The position numbers and the translations under genes were made by a program. The notes beneath the pieces were generated by a model that was not told the origin of the DNA, made no database searches, and saw only the letters and a program-made list of their open reading frames with translations. DNA of 64,000 nucleotides from Actinomyces sp. (GTDB taxonomy: Bacteria > Actinomycetota > Actinomycetes > Actinomycetales > Actinomycetaceae), in contig JAHACW010000002.1 in assembly GCA_018375675.1 (NCBI GenBank), positions 1-64,000 on the forward strand. Direction: 5' to 3'. The stretch's first letter is position 1. Each line of letters starts with the position of its first letter. Shown here piece after piece: positions 47,049-55,778 of this stretch.

Positions 47049-48581
47049 ATGGACACGACCCACACAGGTGCGGACTCCTCGAAAGAGGAGCGCGACCAGC
47101 GCGTCAACGACGTTGTCGCGCGTATCCTCGCGCGCTCGGGAACGGCGCTCGCATCGACGACGGGTCAGGACACCTCCCAGGACGCTGGTGCCCTCGAGCG
47201 CGAGGCCCGCGCGGGCACGCGCCGCGTCGACACGGGCGCCTCGGATCGCGAGGACATCTCTGAGGTCGAATACCGCCAGGTGCGACTCGAAAAGGTCGTG
47301 CTCGTGGGCCTGCGCACCACGCAGAGTGAGGAAGAGGCGGAGAACTCGCTGCGTGAGCTGGCCGCGCTCGCGGAGACCGCCGGTTCGCGCGTGCTCGACG
47401 GCATCATCCAGCGCCGCATGAAGCCCGACCCCGCGACCTACCTGGGGTCTGGCAAGGCCCGCGAGCTGGCCGACATTGTGCGCAGCGTCGAGGCCGACAC
47501 CGTCATCGTTGACGAGGAGCTGGCCCCCTCCCAGCGTCGTGGGCTGGAGGACGTTGTTGACGCCAAGGTCGTCGACCGCACGGCCCTCATCCTCGACATT
47601 TTCGCCCAGCATGCCAAGTCCCGTGAGGGCAAGGCGCAGGTGGAGCTCGCGCAGCTTGAGTACCTGCTGCCGCGTCTGCGCGGCTGGGGTGAGTCGATGT
47701 CCCGTCAGGCCGGCGGCCGCGTCGCGGGCGGTGCGGGTATCGGTTCGCGCGGCCCCGGTGAGACCAAGATCGAGCTGGACCGTCGACGCATCCGCACGCG
47801 CATGGCGAAGCTGCGCGCGGACATCGCGCGCATGGAACCCGCCCGTCGAACCCAGCGCAATTCGCGCCGCCGCGGGGCAGTGCCCTCGGTGGCCATCGCC
47901 GGGTACACGAACGCGGGCAAGTCGACGCTGCTCAATCGCTTGACGGACGCGGGCGTCCTCGTCCAGGACGCGCTGTTTGCGACGCTGGACCCGACGGTGC
48001 GCCGTGCGCGCGCCGCAGACGGTCGCGAGTACACCCTCACCGACACGGTCGGCTTCGTGCGCAACCTGCCCACCCAGCTGGTCGAGGCCTTCCGCTCGAC
48101 CCTGGAGGAGGTCGGCCAGGCCGACATCATCTTGCACGTCGTGGACGCCGCACACCCCGATCCTGTCTCTCAGGTGGAGGCCGTGCGCTCGGTCATCGAC
48201 ACGATTGAGGGAGCCTCGGACATTCCGGAGCTGATCGCTCTGAACAAGGCCGACCTGGCTTCGCCTGAGCAGATTGCCCTGCTGCGCACCGTCTTCCCGA
48301 ACGCTGTTCCGCTGAGCGCCCACACGGGCTGGGGCGTGGAGGCTCTGCGCGCCGCCCTCGAAGACATGCTGCCCCGGCCTCGCGTGGCCGTCGATGCGAT
48401 CCTGCCGTACTCGGCCGGCTCCCTCGTGCACCGCATCCACGAGGAGGGCGACGTCGAGCGCGAGGAGTACGTCGAGACGGGCACGCGTATCGTTGCGCGC
48501 GTCGACGAGGCCCTGGCCGCCGTCATCGCCCGCGAGGCGGTGGGCGGCACTGTGGGTGACGCGGCGGTGAGCGGGGAGTGA
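47049..48581 (+). CDS. hflX: ribosome-associated GTPase HflX
   Basis: A 510-residue GTPase that splits stalled or hibernating ribosomes. The N-terminal HflX domain (about 85-245) has AENSLRELAALAETAG and PDPATYLGSGKARELA. The glycine-rich linker GGRVAGGAGIGSRGPGETKIELDRR is typical. The G domain has GYTNAGKSTLLNRLT (about 285-299), DTVGF and NKAD. The first 80 residues are an extra charged extension. ATG 47049 follows AGGAC. Its stop overlaps the helicase start (GTGA). Confidence 0.95.
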   Translation: MDTTHTGADSSKEERDQRVNDVVARILARSGTALASTTGQDTSQDAGALEREARAGTRRVDTGASDREDISEVEYRQVRLEKVVLVGLRTTQSEEEAENSLRELAALAETAGSRVLDGIIQRRMKPDPATYLGSGKARELADIVRSVEADTVIVDEELAPSQRRGLEDVVDAKVVDRTALILDIFAQHAKSREGKAQVELAQLEYLLPRLRGWGESMSRQAGGRVAGGAGIGSRGPGETKIELDRRRIRTRMAKLRADIARMEPARRTQRNSRRRGAVPSVAIAGYTNAGKSTLLNRLTDAGVLVQDALFATLDPTVRRARAADGREYTLTDTVGFVRNLPTQLVEAFRSTLEEVGQADIILHVVDAAHPDPVSQVEAVRSVIDTIEGASDIPELIALNKADLASPEQIALLRTVFPNAVPLSAHTGWGVEALRAALEDMLPRPRVAVDAILPYSAGSLVHRIHEEGDVEREEYVETGTRIVARVDEALAAVIAREAVGGTVGDAAVSGE

Positions 48582-50518
48582 GCGCGGACCTGGTCGAGGC
48601 CTCGGGTCGCGTTCTCGACGCGGTCGTCGCCCAGATGGGCGGGTCCCCGCGCGAGGGGCAGGCCTCGATGGTCGCCGAAGGCGCCGCTGCCTTGGAGGAC
48701 CGCCAGCATCTTCTCGTGCAGGCGGGCACGGGCACGGGCAAGTCCGTGGGCTACCTCGTACCGCTGCTGACGCACTGTGCGACGAACGGCGTGCGCGGGG
48801 TAGTCTCGACGGCGACGCTCGCGCTGCAGCGCCAGATCCTCGTCAAGGACGCGCCTGTGGTCGTCGACGCGGTCGCCTCACAGACGGGCGCGCGCCTGAA
48901 GGTCGCGGTGCTCAAAGGCTGGTCGAACTACGCGTGCCTGCACAAGCTGGACGGCGGGTACCCCACCGAGGGCACCCTGTTTGAGGACCGGGACATGAGC
49001 GTCGGCCCGACGGGCGAGCTCGGCAAGGAGATCCTGCGCATCCGCGAGTGGATCAGCGAGACCACGACGGGGGATCGCGACGATCTGGTTCCGGGCGTCT
49101 CGGATCGCGCCTGGCACCACGCCTCGGTCGCTAAACCCGAGTGCCTGGGCAAGCACTGCCCGCTCATCGACGAGTGCTTCGCGCAGGCGGCCCGCCTGGA
49201 GGCCGCGGAGGCGGACGTTGTCGTCATGAACCACTCCCTCTTCGGTATCAACGCGTGCGGCGAGGGCGAGCTTTTCGGTGAGTACGACGCCGTCGTCATC
49301 GACGAAGCCCACGAACTGGCCGACCGCGTGCGCTCCCAGGCGGCCGCCGACCTGACGGTTGCCCGCGTGAGCCGCGTCGCCCGCTCCCTGCGCTCGAATC
49401 TCTCGATCGATTCCACCGACCTGGACGAGGCCGGGGCCGGGCTGGGCGCGGCCATGGCTCCCCTGGAGGCGGGGCTCCTCGAGTACCGGCCGAGCGCTCT
49501 CGTCGACGCGATGATCGTGCTGGACGGCGCGGCGCGTCGTGCCAGCCACGAGGTGTCCGAGGCCCAGGGAGAACCCGCCGCCAAGCTCCTGGCTCGCGCG
49601 GCCATCGACGAGCTGATCGGCGCTCTCGACGCGTGGGGGCGAGACCCCGACCAGTCGATCGCCTACATCACGAAGGACGAATCGGACAACGCGCGCTTGA
49701 CCGTCGGGCCTCTTGACGTGTCGGCTGCGATCGGTGGAACCGGCATTGGTGAGCGACCCGCGATCCTCACGTCTGCGACCCTCGCGCTCGGCGGAAACTT
49801 CGACTTCATGGCCGCACAGGCAGGTATGGCCGTCTCCGGCGTACCCTGGCACGGTATCGACGTCGGATCGCCCTTCGACCACGGTCGCCAGGGCATCCGC
49901 TACGTGGCGACCCACCTGCCCCTGCCGGGGAGAGACGGCCCCTCCGAGGAGCTGCTGGACGAGCTCGTGGAGCTGGCGCAGGCCTCGGGAGGCGGGATGC
50001 TCGCCCTCTTCGCGTCGCGACGCGGGGCGATGGCGGGAGCGCAGGCCCTGCGCGAGCGCACGGACCTGACCGTCTACCTGCAGGGCGAAGAGACCCTGGC
50101 GCAGCTGATCCAGCGATTCCGCCAGGAGCGCGACTCGTGCCTGGTGGGCACGATGTCCCTGTGGCAGGGCGTCGACGTCGTGGGGGACGCCTGCCGCCTC
50201 GTCGTCATTGACAAGATCCCGTTCCCGCGCCCGGATGATCCCGTCTCGCGCGCCCGCTCGATGGACGTCGAGCGCAGGGGAGGGAACGGCTTCGTGTCGG
50301 TATCCCTCACGCACGCGGCGCTCATGATGGCCCAGGGCGTGGGGCGCCTCCTGCGCTCGACCGACGACCGGGGCGTCGTGGCCATCCTCGATCCGCGCGT
50401 GGTGACCAAGCGCTACGGCGGTTTCATCATGCGCTCCCTACCGGCCATGTGGCCGACGACAGATCCTCAGGTTGTTCGCGGTGCGCTGCGGCGCCTCGCG
50501 AAGGGGGCTGAGCAATAG
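48578..50518 (+). CDS. dinG: DinG/XPD-family ATP-dependent DNA helicase
   Basis: A 646-residue superfamily 2 helicase. Walker A is VQAGTGTGKSVGYL (about 47-60), the DEAH box is AVVIDEAHELADR (about 235-247), and the Fe-S cluster cysteines appear as YACLHK, PECLGKHC and IDECF (about 112-205). C-terminal motifs are LVGTMSLWQGVDV and GVGRLLRSTDDRGVVAILDPR. DinG proteins unwind forked or R-loop structures. It is coupled to hflX. The 13-mer at 49425-49437 encodes DEAGA. Confidence 0.92.
   Translation: MSADLVEASGRVLDAVVAQMGGSPREGQASMVAEGAAALEDRQHLLVQAGTGTGKSVGYLVPLLTHCATNGVRGVVSTATLALQRQILVKDAPVVVDAVASQTGARLKVAVLKGWSNYACLHKLDGGYPTEGTLFEDRDMSVGPTGELGKEILRIREWISETTTGDRDDLVPGVSDRAWHHASVAKPECLGKHCPLIDECFAQAARLEAAEADVVVMNHSLFGINACGEGELFGEYDAVVIDEAHELADRVRSQAAADLTVARVSRVARSLRSNLSIDSTDLDEAGAGLGAAMAPLEAGLLEYRPSALVDAMIVLDGAARRASHEVSEAQGEPAAKLLARAAIDELIGALDAWGRDPDQSIAYITKDESDNARLTVGPLDVSAAIGGTGIGERPAILTSATLALGGNFDFMAAQAGMAVSGVPWHGIDVGSPFDHGRQGIRYVATHLPLPGRDGPSEELLDELVELAQASGGGMLALFASRRGAMAGAQALRERTDLTVYLQGEETLAQLIQRFRQERDSCLVGTMSLWQGVDVVGDACRLVVIDKIPFPRPDDPVSRARSMDVERRGGNGFVSVSLTHAALMMAQGVGRLLRSTDDRGVVAILDPRVVTKRYGGFIMRSLPAMWPTTDPQVVRGALRRLAKGAEQ
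49425..49437 (+). repeat. dispersed 13-mer inside the dinG-like gene
   Basis: Exact copy, plus orientation, read D-E-A-G-A. Confidence 0.75.
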
Positions 50519-50620
50519 GGGCGGTTGCTCCCTGAGGGCGTAAAACGTCGTGCAGATAACGGGCGCTTACGGGCCCCTATCTGAGACAATGGGGGTGCCC
50601 GCAGACTCTAGGAGACACTC

Positions 50621-51742
50621 GTGGAAAATAAAGCCCAGACCCTGTACCCGTCAAAGTCCTCCGGACGTCCCTCCAAGATCGCCATCATCGGTGCCGGTGC
50701 CGTCGGTACGGCCGTCGCGTACGCCTGCGCGATGCGCGGCGACGCCCGTTCGATCGTTCTTCAGGACATCAACAAGGCAAAGGTGGAGGCCGAGGCCCTC
50801 GACATGGCCCACGGCATCCAGTTCACGCCCGCCGGCTCGATCGAAGGCTCGGACGACGTTGAGATCGTTCGTGGTGCTGACCTGATTATCGTGACGGCTG
50901 GTGCGAAGCAGCAGCCCGGGCAGTCCCGCCTGGAGCTGGCCGGTTCGACCGTGAACCTGATGAAGAAAATCGTCCCGAACCTGCAGAATGTGGCTCCGGA
51001 TGCCCGCTTCATGTTCGTCACGAACCCCGTCGACGTCGTCACCTACGTGGCTCTGAAGCTCACGGGCCTGCCCCGCAACCAGGTCTTCGGCTCGGGCACG
51101 GTGCTCGACACGTCTCGCCTGCGTTACCTCGTGTCGCGTGAGACGGGCGTGGCCACTCAGAATATCCACGCGTACGTGGCGGGTGAGCACGGCGATTCCG
51201 AGGTCGCCCTGTGGTCCAGCGCTGAGATCGGCAACGTCCCGCTGTCGCAATGGGGCCCGACCCTGTCCGGCGGTGTCTTCGACTCGGCTCTGCGCAACTC
51301 GATCGCGCAGGAGGTCGTCCAGAGCGCCTACAAGATCATCGAGGGCAAGGGCGCGACCAACTACGCGATCGGCCTGTCCGCCGCGAATATCGCGGGTGCT
51401 GTCCTGCGTGACGAGCAGCGAGTCCTGACCATCTCGACCCTGCTCGAGGACTGGGAAGGCATCTCGGACGTCGTCATGGCTGCCCCGACCATCGTGGGCC
51501 GCGACGGCGCCGGACGAGTCCTTAACCCGCCGCTCACGCTCAACGAGCGCGACGGCCTGACCGCATCGGCCCAGCGCCTACGTCCGGTTGCCCGCGACCG
51601 GGGCTTCGGAGCCCCCTTCCCATACGCGTGGGGCGCCACCCCGGGGGGGGCGCCACTCGCTTATGTGGTGCGTCAGAGTGAACGAATGACGGTGACGACC
51701 TTGCCGAGGATGGTGGCGTCGTCGCCCGGGATGGGGGAGTAG
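50621..51742 (+). CDS. ldh: L-lactate dehydrogenase with anomalous C-terminal extension
   Basis: An NAD-dependent enzyme reducing pyruvate to lactate in fermentation. Motifs: KIAIIGAGAVGTAVAYA (about 19-35), VTNPVDVVTYVALK, the catalytic histidine in YVAGEHGDSEVALWS (about 185-199) and KGATNYAIGLS. The normal LDH fold ends at RDRGF (residue 329), where relatives stop. Here GGA stands where a TGA would be expected (51608-51610), and the frame runs 44 codons further, through a GC hairpin (51632-51654) and 70 bases into the antisense 3' end of lexA. This looks like stop-codon loss or a sequencing error. SD AGGAGA precedes GTG 50621. Confidence 0.9.
   Translation: MENKAQTLYPSKSSGRPSKIAIIGAGAVGTAVAYACAMRGDARSIVLQDINKAKVEAEALDMAHGIQFTPAGSIEGSDDVEIVRGADLIIVTAGAKQQPGQSRLELAGSTVNLMKKIVPNLQNVAPDARFMFVTNPVDVVTYVALKLTGLPRNQVFGSGTVLDTSRLRYLVSRETGVATQNIHAYVAGEHGDSEVALWSSAEIGNVPLSQWGPTLSGGVFDSALRNSIAQEVVQSAYKIIEGKGATNYAIGLSAANIAGAVLRDEQRVLTISTLLEDWEGISDVVMAAPTIVGRDGAGRVLNPPLTLNERDGLTASAQRLRPVARDRGFGAPFPYAWGATPGGAPLAYVVRQSERMTVTTLPRMVASSPGMGE
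51632..51654. terminator. GC hairpin between ldh and lexA
   Basis: GGCGCC (51632) and GGCGCC (51649) with inner CCC/GGG pairing. It includes a run of eight G (51643-51650), a site where sequence errors are likely. Confidence 0.5.
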
Positions 51743-52353
51743 TCCGCGTTGTGGGGCAGGAGCCAGACGTGACCGCCCGTGACGGATAGTTCCTTCACCG
51801 TCGCCTCGCCGTCGATCATGGCGGCAACAAATTCTCCGTTGCGGGCCTCGTTCTGCGAGCGGATGACAACGTAGTCCCCGTCGAAGATGCCCGCATCGAC
51901 CATCGACTCGCCGCTCACCTCGAGCATGAACAGATCGCCGTGTCCGGTCATGGACGTGGGAAGGCGGAAAACATCCTCCACGTGCTGCTCGGCCGTGATG
52001 GGGGCACCGGCAGCGATACGTCCGACGAGCGGAATCGCCGTGCCCTCCTCCTCGACGTGGGAGACGGGGACCTCGATACGAACAACCTTCTCAGAAGGCT
52101 GCGATGAAGGGGTGATACCGAGCTCGGCGCGCGCCCGATCGGTGAGGTCGAGAGCGCGAGGCAGGCCGGGCTCGCGGACCAGGTATCCGTCGGCCTCAAG
52201 TGCGTCAAGGTGATGCTTCACCGTTGAGGGTGACGCCAAACCGACTGCAGATGCGATCTCGCGCACAGATGGAGGGAAGCCGCTGGAAGCCAGCTTTTCG
52301 TTGATAACTCGCAAGATCGCGCGGTGTCGATCGCTGATCGAACGCTCGGTCAT
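51673..52353 (-). CDS. lexA: SOS repressor LexA
   Basis: A 226-residue repressor and self-cleaving protease. The winged HTH is FPPSVREIASAVGLASPSTV (about 26-45). The cleavage site is Ala115-Gly116 in GRIAAGAP. The catalytic dyad is Ser150 (in VSGESMVDAG) and Lys187 (in ATVKEL), with the same 37-residue spacing as in E. coli. ATG 52353 has AAGGAG 5 bases upstream. Two SOS boxes precede it, shared with the divergent gene, so autoregulation is expected. Confidence 0.97.
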   Translation of the reverse strand: MTERSISDRHRAILRVINEKLASSGFPPSVREIASAVGLASPSTVKHHLDALEADGYLVREPGLPRALDLTDRARAELGITPSSQPSEKVVRIEVPVSHVEEEGTAIPLVGRIAAGAPITAEQHVEDVFRLPTSMTGHGDLFMLEVSGESMVDAGIFDGDYVVIRSQNEARNGEFVAAMIDGEATVKELSVTGGHVWLLPHNADYSPIPGDDATILGKVVTVIRSL

Positions 52354-52439
52354 GGCTCTCCTTCGCATCGGGGTGGACGCAAATGTGCATGGGTGGGCGT
52401 CCACTAGATACGTCAAGGATAAGCCGATTTCGCGCAAAA

Positions 52440-52455
52440 TGAAACATATGTTCGA
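52440..52455. promoter_or_regulatory. LexA (SOS) box 1 in the lexA/divS-like intergenic region
   Basis: TGAAACATATGTTCGA, on the minus strand TCGAACATATGTTTCA. One mismatch to TCGAAC-N4-GTTCGA. It lies 87 bases before the lexA start. Confidence 0.88.
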
Positions 52456-52502
52456 GTGGGTCTCGACATTGGCCATGGAGCGTGCTATCGTACAAGTGTT
52501 CG

Positions 52503-52518
52503 ACGAACAGATGTTCGA
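52503..52518. promoter_or_regulatory. LexA (SOS) box 2 in the lexA/divS-like intergenic region
   Basis: ACGAACAGATGTTCGA, one mismatch to the consensus. It lies 22 bases before the divS-like start codon, where bound LexA would block its promoter or early transcript. Confidence 0.88.
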
Positions 52519-52540
52519 TGAAAGTGTTCTGGAGGTTCTC

Positions 52541-53005
52541 ATGAGTGTCCCCTTCGCGACGAAGACTGCCGTCTCCTTCCCCGCGCGCCGCTCTCCGCTT
52601 CGTGCAGTGGAGGATGCGCCGCTGGCGACCGTTCGTGACATCTCCACCGCTCCGTCCGCGCGTCGTCGGGTCGAGGCACAGCGGGTTGATGACCCCTCCT
52701 ACCTGCGGGCTCCCGCAGCTCCGCGTCGTCGCGCCCGTTCCTCTCGTCGCGGCATTATCGCCGGCGCGCTTGCGACGGTTGTTCTCTCCGTGGGGGCCGG
52801 CGCCCTTGGTCTTGCCATCCAGCCCGCAGCCTACGATGGCCCGACGGTGACGAAGGCAGTCGTCAGCGGTGACTCCGTGTGGTCGCTGGCTCAGAATGTC
52901 AAGACGGATCGTCCGCTCGAGCAGGTTGTCGCTGACATTGAGCGCATGAATGACGTGCAAGGGGCCCTGCAGCCAGGGCAGCGGGTCCTTGTGCCTGTCC
53001 GCTAA
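52541..53005 (+). CDS. SOS-regulated LysM membrane protein (DivS / Rv2719c-like)
   Basis: 154 residues: a basic, disordered cytosolic N-terminus (1-70, ending RRRARSSRR), one membrane helix (GIIAGALATVVLSVGAGALGLAI, about 71-93) and an extracellular LysM domain (VVSGDSVWSLAQNV to LQPGQRVLVPVR, about 105-154). Divergence from lexA and the SOS box at its start match corynebacterial divS and mycobacterial Rv2719c, which delay division during DNA damage. By analogy this is the SOS division inhibitor. GGAGG lies 5 bases before ATG 52541. Confidence 0.85.
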   Translation: MSVPFATKTAVSFPARRSPLRAVEDAPLATVRDISTAPSARRRVEAQRVDDPSYLRAPAAPRRRARSSRRGIIAGALATVVLSVGAGALGLAIQPAAYDGPTVTKAVVSGDSVWSLAQNVKTDRPLEQVVADIERMNDVQGALQPGQRVLVPVR

Positions 53006-53061
53006 CGGTGACGCGTGGGACTCCTGTGACAGACGGGGGTCTGAGCGTGTACCGTTGAGGG

Positions 53062-53649
53062 GTGCACTGCCCTTTCTGTCATAACCCGGATTCGCGCGTC
53101 GTCGATACGCGCATCGCGGACGACGGCGCCTCGATCCGGCGTCGGCGTGAGTGCACGCACTGCAAGAAGCGCTTTACGACCCTCGAAACGTCCTCGTTCC
53201 AGGTCGTCAAGCGCTCCGGCGTCGTCGAGTCTTTCTCCCGCAATAAGGTTGTGTCGGGTGTCAAGAAGGCCTGTCAGGGGCGGCCGGTCTCGGATGATCA
53301 GCTCGCGATTCTCGCTCAGCAGGTCGAGGAGCAGTTGCGCTCAACCGGTGTCTCCAACGTGTCGACGAACGAAGTTGGTAAAGCCATCCTCCCGTTCCTG
53401 CGCGACCTCGACGTGATCGCCTACCTGCGCTTCGCCTCGGTCTACCGTCAGTTCGACACCCTCGATGATTTCGAACAGGCCATTCAGGCGTTGCGTGAGC
53501 GTGCGCAGGGCGGTGACGCGGCGCCCGAGACCGGTGCCCACGCGCACGTCGAACCCGCGGCGCCCGCGCCCGCGAAGAAGCCTCGCAAGGCGCGTTCTTC
53601 GCGCAAGCGCTCCGTCTCTAACGCCCCGACGCTGCTGGGAGACGACTAA
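53062..53649 (+). CDS. nrdR: transcriptional repressor NrdR
   Basis: A 195-residue repressor of ribonucleotide reductase genes. The N-terminal zinc ribbon has Cys3, Cys6, Cys31 and Cys34, followed by the ATP-cone ([19 protein letters not shown] to [18 protein letters not shown], about 48-140). The C-terminal 45 residues are an Ala/Pro/Lys-rich extension not found in the roughly 150-residue standard form. GTG 53062 starts MHCPFC. The lexA/divS-nrdR order is conserved in actinobacteria. Confidence 0.95.
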   Translation: MHCPFCHNPDSRVVDTRIADDGASIRRRRECTHCKKRFTTLETSSFQVVKRSGVVESFSRNKVVSGVKKACQGRPVSDDQLAILAQQVEEQLRSTGVSNVSTNEVGKAILPFLRDLDVIAYLRFASVYRQFDTLDDFEQAIQALRERAQGGDAAPETGAHAHVEPAAPAPAKKPRKARSSRKRSVSNAPTLLGDD

Positions 53650-53662
53650 TCAACGTGCGCGA

Positions 53663-53697
53663 ATGATGCCCGGTCCCGTGAAGGGGCCGGGCATCAT
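53663..53697. terminator. bidirectional terminator between nrdR and fadD-like gene
   Basis: ATGATGCCCGGTCCC and GGGGCCGGGCATCAT, 15-base arms with one mismatch, loop GTGAA, between two convergent genes. Confidence 0.85.
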
Positions 53698-53719
53698 CGC
53701 TGTGATGGTGGTGGGACGA

Positions 53720-55693
53720 CTACTCCTCGTCCGTCTCCTCGTGGTGCTGTTCCGGTGCGTCAGATGCATCGGTGGGCGTGGAAGGCTGCTCGGAGGAGGA
53801 CGCGCGAACCCCTGCGACGGCCTCGGCGACCGTCTCACGCGCACCAGCCATCGCCTCGGCGACAGAATCGCGTGCTCCGGCCATCGCCTCGGAGGCGCTT
53901 TCTCGGGCGCCCGCCACTCGCTCTGACATGGACTCGAGTGCCTCGGCCATGGCCTCCGAGACGGCGCCGCGCGCACCCGCGACGGCCTCGCGCGCGCCGG
54001 CAACCGCGTCGGTTGCGGCGGCCTGGGCACCCATGATCTGCTCGCGGACCTTCTTACGCATGACCTTGCCCAGCTGAGAGCGAGGCAGCTCCGTCATGAC
54101 GACGATCTGACGGGGGAGCGCGTAGTGGGCCAGGGACTTCTCCGCCCACTTGCGCAGCTCTGCGAGCGTGACGGAGGCGCCGGCTTCGAGGACGACGGCG
54201 GCGACGACGTCCTCGCCGGACTCGCCGGCCGGCACGCCGACTGCTGCGACATCGAGAACACCCGGCATCGAACGTACGGCGTTTTCCACCTGCGTGGGGT
54301 AGACGTTGAAGCCGGAGGCATTGATCATCTCCTTGCGCCGGTCCGCCATGTAGACGAAGCCGTCGCGTACCTGAACGAGGTCGCCCGTACGCAGCCATCC
54401 ATCCTCGGTGAACACTTCGGCGGTCTCGTCGTCCTGGTTCCAATAGCCGGAGAACACCTGCGGGCCGCGGGCAATGAGCTCGCCGACCTCGCCGTCGGCC
54501 ACCTCGCGGGAGGGGTTTTCCGGATCGACGATGCGCACCTGGGTGGAGGGGAAGGGGATGCCGAGCGCCCCGCGTGCTCGCGAGGAGGCGAGGGGTGATC
54601 CCAGGAGGATTGGGGAGGCCTCCGTCATGCCGTAGCCTTCGATCATGAGGCCGCCGGTGGCCTGCTCCCACTGTTCGGCCAGCGGCGCCGAGAGAGGCAT
54701 TGCGCCCGAGAGTGAGAAGTGGATCGAGGACAGGTCCGCGTTCGTGCCCTCCGCCGCCGCGAGCAGGCGCTCGTACATGGGCGGAACGCCCAGGAAGAAC
54801 GTGCACGGCAGCCGGCGCTGAGCGGCCAGTACCAGCGCGGTGTCGAACTTGGGGAACATAGCGATCGTCGCCCCCAGGCGCAAGCCCGCCAGGAAGCCAA
54901 TGGTGAACCCGAAGGCGTGGAAGAGGGGCAGGATACAGTAGAAGACCTCGGCGCCCTCGTGGAGGACGGGGACCCACGCGATTGATTCCTCGACGTTCGC
55001 CATGAGGTTGGCGTGCGTGAGAGCGGCGGCCTTCGGCACACCGGTTGTGCCACCCGTATGAATGAGGAGAGCGACGTCCTCCATGGCTGACGGGCACTCG
55101 CTGTGCCACGGGGTCGCGGTGCGCATGGCGCGTGTCCAGGAGCGAGCCCAGCTCGGGCGCGGGCTGGAGAGCTGTTCGCGCTTCTCGCGGGCCGCCTTGA
55201 CGGGAAGCTTGAGCGCCATGCGCGAGGCCGCGGGCAGAGCCGTCGTTAGGTCCATGCAGAAGGTGGTGTGGCCGCGCCCGAGGAAGGTCAGTTTCTCCAG
55301 GGACTTCGACCATGCGATGGTGACGCGAGCGCCGTGGCGCTCGTACTCGCCCTCCAGCTCGCCCGCGGGGGCGAGCGGATTGTGTTCGACGACAACGGCG
55401 CCGAGCAGCATCGTGCCCAGGACGGCGACGGCGTGCTGCGGGCAGTTCGGCATCACGAGGGCGACGCGGTCGCCGGGGCGTACGCCCGCCTGATAGAGGG
55501 CGCCCGCGGCCTGACGGATCTCCTGAGCAAGTTCCTCGTACGTGAGCTGGCGCGCGAAAAAGTCGATCGCGGCGCGCCTCGGGTAGCGGGAGGCGACTTC
55601 CAGGACCATGTCCGGGATCGGACGGTCGGGAATCGCGATGTTGTAGGCGACTCCCGGTGCGTATAGCTCGCGCAGCTTCGTCGTGAGATCCAT
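53720..55693 (-). CDS. long-chain fatty acid--CoA ligase (AMP-binding) with helical repeat tail
   Basis: A 657-residue acyl-CoA synthetase. ANL motifs: LLIHTGGTTGVPKAAALTH (phosphate loop, about 210-228), EGYGMTEASPILLGSP (about 348), DGWLRTGDLVQVRDGF and KEMINASGFNVYPTQVE, and the C-terminal lysine in PRSQLGKVMRK (about 553). After the catalytic domain a 100-residue tail repeats EAMAGAR(D/E)SVA-type 11-residue units (about 560-635), then an acidic end. AGGAGG precedes ATG 55693. The tail is unusual and could be an amphipathic or coiled helix. Confidence 0.9.
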   Translation of the reverse strand: MDLTTKLRELYAPGVAYNIAIPDRPIPDMVLEVASRYPRRAAIDFFARQLTYEELAQEIRQAAGALYQAGVRPGDRVALVMPNCPQHAVAVLGTMLLGAVVVEHNPLAPAGELEGEYERHGARVTIAWSKSLEKLTFLGRGHTTFCMDLTTALPAASRMALKLPVKAAREKREQLSSPRPSWARSWTRAMRTATPWHSECPSAMEDVALLIHTGGTTGVPKAAALTHANLMANVEESIAWVPVLHEGAEVFYCILPLFHAFGFTIGFLAGLRLGATIAMFPKFDTALVLAAQRRLPCTFFLGVPPMYERLLAAAEGTNADLSSIHFSLSGAMPLSAPLAEQWEQATGGLMIEGYGMTEASPILLGSPLASSRARGALGIPFPSTQVRIVDPENPSREVADGEVGELIARGPQVFSGYWNQDDETAEVFTEDGWLRTGDLVQVRDGFVYMADRRKEMINASGFNVYPTQVENAVRSMPGVLDVAAVGVPAGESGEDVVAAVVLEAGASVTLAELRKWAEKSLAHYALPRQIVVMTELPRSQLGKVMRKKVREQIMGAQAAATDAVAGAREAVAGARGAVSEAMAEALESMSERVAGARESASEAMAGARDSVAEAMAGARETVAEAVAGVRASSSEQPSTPTDASDAPEQHHEETDEE

Positions 55694-55778
55694 CTGTCCT
55701 CCTGTGGAAACGATTCCCCTACGATACCGTAAGTTGTGCCTCGTTTGACCAGCTGGGAACGCGATGAATGCGACAGTT

